Source: Cognatundibacterium squillarum (GTDB lineage Bacteria; Pseudomonadota; Gammaproteobacteria; Burkholderiales; Burkholderiaceae_D). Taken from it: a stretch of 64,000 bases of DNA. The stretch spans positions 182,538-246,537 of the forward strand of contig NZ_BMYU01000007.1 of the NCBI RefSeq assembly GCF_014652435.1, written 5' to 3'. Each line of letters opens with the position of its first letter. The stretch's first letter is position 1. Position numbers and translations under genes: made by a program. Shown here piece by piece: positions 62,961-64,000 of this stretch. Under the pieces are notes generated by a model. It did not search any database. It was given only the letters and a program-made list of their open reading frames with translations, and was not told the origin of the DNA.

Positions 62961-62992
62961 AGCAAAAAAGCCAGTCACAAGGACTGGCTTTG
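62961..62992 (-). terminator. Terminator of tRNA unit 1
   Basis: On the minus strand AAAGCCAGTC/GACTGGCTTT pairs around CTTGT and is followed by TTTTTTGC. It ends the tRNA-Val/tRNA-Asp transcript. Confidence 0.85.
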
Positions 62993-62999
62993 CAAATTC

Positions 63000-63076
63000 T
63001 GGCGGAGCGGACGGGACTCGAACCCGCGACCCCCGGCGTGACAGGCCGGTATTCTAACCAACTGAACTACCGCTCC
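63000..63076 (-). tRNA. tRNA-Asp (GTC), copy 1
   Basis: Read on the minus strand, a complete 77-nt cloverleaf runs from GGAGCGG to the encoded CCA. The anticodon loop is CTGTCAC with anticodon GTC, and the T loop is GTTCGAGTC. The sequence is identical to copy 2 at 63540-63616. Confidence 0.95.
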
Positions 63077-63100
63077 GAATTTATTAAGACTACTTAGCTG

Positions 63101-63176
63101 TGGTGGGTGCTGAGAGGGTCGAACTCCCGACCTACGCCTTGTAAGGGCGCCGCTCTACCAACTGAGCTAAGCACCC
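63101..63176 (-). tRNA. tRNA-Val (TAC), copy 1
   Basis: A 76-nt cloverleaf on the minus strand from GGGTGCTTAGCTC to an encoded CCA; anticodon TAC in the loop CTTACAA, and T loop GTTCGACCC. It lies 24 nt upstream of tRNA-Asp copy 1 in the same transcript. Confidence 0.95.
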
Positions 63177-63507
63177 GTTTCTTTGCTTAGTCAGCTAAGT
63201 CACCGGAATCCCGGATGTCTTAAGGACGCAAATTATACATCAAACGACGTAGCACTGGCAATGTGTTTTGCAGCTGCAGGCAAAAATATTCGTCGGGTAA
63301 TCAAAAGATCCAATTTTCAGGCGATCAGCAGAACTCACGTGCCGGCAATATTTCGTTGCGAAGATGCGCGAATTCTCTTATCAGCAAGTCATTTCCGTTA
63401 CGGAGTCTGCCGGAAAACCTTTTCCGGCTGTCCAGGACAGGTTTCTGCATGTCCAAACACAAAAAAGACAAGATCAGCCTGACAAAAAAATCCCGGAAAC
63501 AAAAGTA
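63177..63507. other. Spacer between the two tRNA units
   Basis: No gene is present; the frames here run over tRNA sequence or lack any start signal. The left part carries the promoter of tRNA unit 1. Confidence 0.6.
63232..63261 (-). promoter_or_regulatory. Promoter of tRNA-Val/tRNA-Asp unit 1
   Basis: On the minus strand TTGCCA (63261-63256), an 18-bp spacer and TATAAT (63237-63232), with about 55 bases before the mature tRNA-Val. Confidence 0.65.
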
Positions 63508-63538
63508 AAAAAGCCAGTCGTTCGACTGGCTTTTTTAT
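63507..63538. terminator. Bidirectional terminator between the tRNA units
   Basis: AAAAAAGCCAGTCG/CGACTGGCTTTTTT forms a nearly loopless hairpin with A- and T-runs. It ends tRNA unit 2 on the minus strand. Confidence 0.88.
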
Positions 63539-63539
63539 C

Positions 63540-63616
63540 TGGCGGAGCGGACGGGACTCGAACCCGCGACCCCCGGCGTGACAGGCCGGTATTCTAACCA
63601 ACTGAACTACCGCTCC
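63540..63616 (-). tRNA. tRNA-Asp (GTC), copy 2
   Basis: Identical in sequence to copy 1, with encoded CCA. The surrounding spacer differs. Confidence 0.95.
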
Positions 63617-63648
63617 TAAACCTTAAACCTTTTTAAACAACTTAGCTG

Positions 63649-63724
63649 TGGTGGGTGCTGAGAGGGTCGAACTCCCGACCTACGCCTTGTAAGGGCGCCG
63701 CTCTACCAACTGAGCTAAGCACCC
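63649..63724 (-). tRNA. tRNA-Val (TAC), copy 2
   Basis: Identical to copy 1 over the mature tRNA; it begins 32 nt upstream of tRNA-Asp copy 2. The leader shared with copy 1 (about 20 bases with gactaagcaaag) marks a duplicated unit. Confidence 0.95.
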
Positions 63725-63785
63725 ATTTCTTTGCTTAGTCAGCCAAGTTGTTTAGCGTTTGTCACTAAACGTCTTAAGAAGGAAG

Positions 63786-63814
63786 ATTATGACTTAAATC
63801 TGACTTCTTGTCTA
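63786..63814 (-). promoter_or_regulatory. Promoter of tRNA-Val/tRNA-Asp unit 2
   Basis: On the minus strand TAGACA (63814-63809), a 17-bp spacer and CATAAT (63791-63786). It lies between the rRNA terminator and the tRNA-Val. Confidence 0.55.
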
Positions 63815-63877
63815 GTATCTGTACGCATTTTTTGAACGAATCAAACTGCGTAAAACACTATGCTTTCACTAAAAAGC

Positions 63878-63914
63878 AAAACCCCCGCCTCATTTGAGAG
63901 CGGGGGTTTCTTAT
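63878..63914 (-). terminator. Terminator of the rRNA operon
   Basis: On the minus strand AACCCCCGCTCTC...GCGGGGGTT pairs around about ten bases and runs into TTTTGCTTTT, just past the 5S gene. Confidence 0.82.
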
Positions 63915-63919
63915 GGGGA

Positions 63920-64000
63920 GCCTGACGATGACCTACTTTCACACTGGTTGCAGCACTATCATCGGCGCAAAGTCGTTTCACGGTCCTGTTCGGGATGGGA
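63920..64000 (-). rRNA. rrf: 5S ribosomal RNA, 3' part (runs off the window)
   Basis: Read on the minus strand, tcccatcccgaacaggaccg, gtgaaacgactttgcgccga and gaaagtaggtcatcgtcagg are the characteristic 3' two-thirds of bacterial 5S rRNA. The 5' part and the remaining rRNA genes lie beyond base 64000. Confidence 0.92.

Noticed and set aside
63398..63601. Minus-strand frame reading VRIPACHAGGRGFESRPL
   Set aside because: This is a well-known artefact of translating a tRNA gene in the wrong context (tRNA-Asp copy 2).
1..64000. CRISPR array, prophage or integrative element
   Set aside because: No regularly spaced direct repeats, no phage structural genes and no integrase or conjugation genes were seen; mobile signs are limited to the MITE-like element and short dispersed repeats.

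Overview
The window looks like a stretch of a betaproteobacterial chromosome, probably Burkholderiales and possibly Oxalobacteraceae. The family is inferred from gene content only. Pointers are the argS - SPOR protein - dsbA - SDR order, rdgC, a giant 1585-residue NAD-glutamate dehydrogenase, a moderate GC content, and a 5S rRNA end followed by tRNA-Val/tRNA-Asp genes. There is no prophage, integrase, plasmid origin or CRISPR array.

Left end (1-10 kb): a 5'-truncated gene for a probable surface or secreted protein lies next to two relatives of a small inverted-repeat (MITE-like) element. One is a complete 269-bp copy with perfect 19-bp terminal repeats. Then comes the most unusual locus: a divergent acyltransferase/condensation-like gene and a seven-gene operon. 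The operon encodes a ketosynthase, a hot-dog dehydratase, an acyl carrier protein, a ferritin-like di-iron acyl-ACP-desaturase-like protein, a ketoreductase, a thioester-reductase-like protein and a CrtI-like FAD oxidoreductase. It reads as a dedicated type II fatty-acid-like pathway for an unsaturated, reduced and possibly esterified product that I cannot name.

10-31 kb: NAD-GDH, small uncharacterised genes, an exported M28 peptidase, a parvulin lipoprotein, a cytoplasmic papain-like protease fused to an alpha/beta-hydrolase-like domain, a DEAD-box helicase with two DbpA-type RNA-binding domains, a mosaic tandem duplication of a membrane-anchored unknown protein, an M36-like secreted metalloprotease and a D-cysteine desulfhydrase-like enzyme.

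31-43 kb: a protein with a degenerate GGDEF domain and a CocE/S15-type hydrolase. Next is a peroxidase locus (two paralogous unknown proteins, a DyP peroxidase and a convergent catalase-like protein), then a periplasmic GH13 amylase/cyclomaltodextrinase and a small operon of a membrane protein, a GNAT acetyltransferase and a helix-hairpin-helix protein.

42-57 kb: a membrane MCP, a 1.6-kilo-residue REC-PAS4-HK-REC-HPt-REC-EAL protein and a stand-alone receiver form a signalling operon. After it come a TonB-dependent receptor, a BtuF-like protein, an SDR, dsbA, a SPOR protein and argS.

57-64 kb: rdgC, then a GbsR/MarR-family regulator whose promoter and whose downstream operon both carry the same inverted-repeat operator. 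The right end has a DUF2867-type gene, two tandem tRNA-Val/tRNA-Asp units with their own promoters and terminators, and the 3' part of a 5S rRNA gene from a minus-strand rrn operon. Two families of dispersed intergenic repeats (about 95 bp, three copies; about 130 bp, two clear copies) run through the window.
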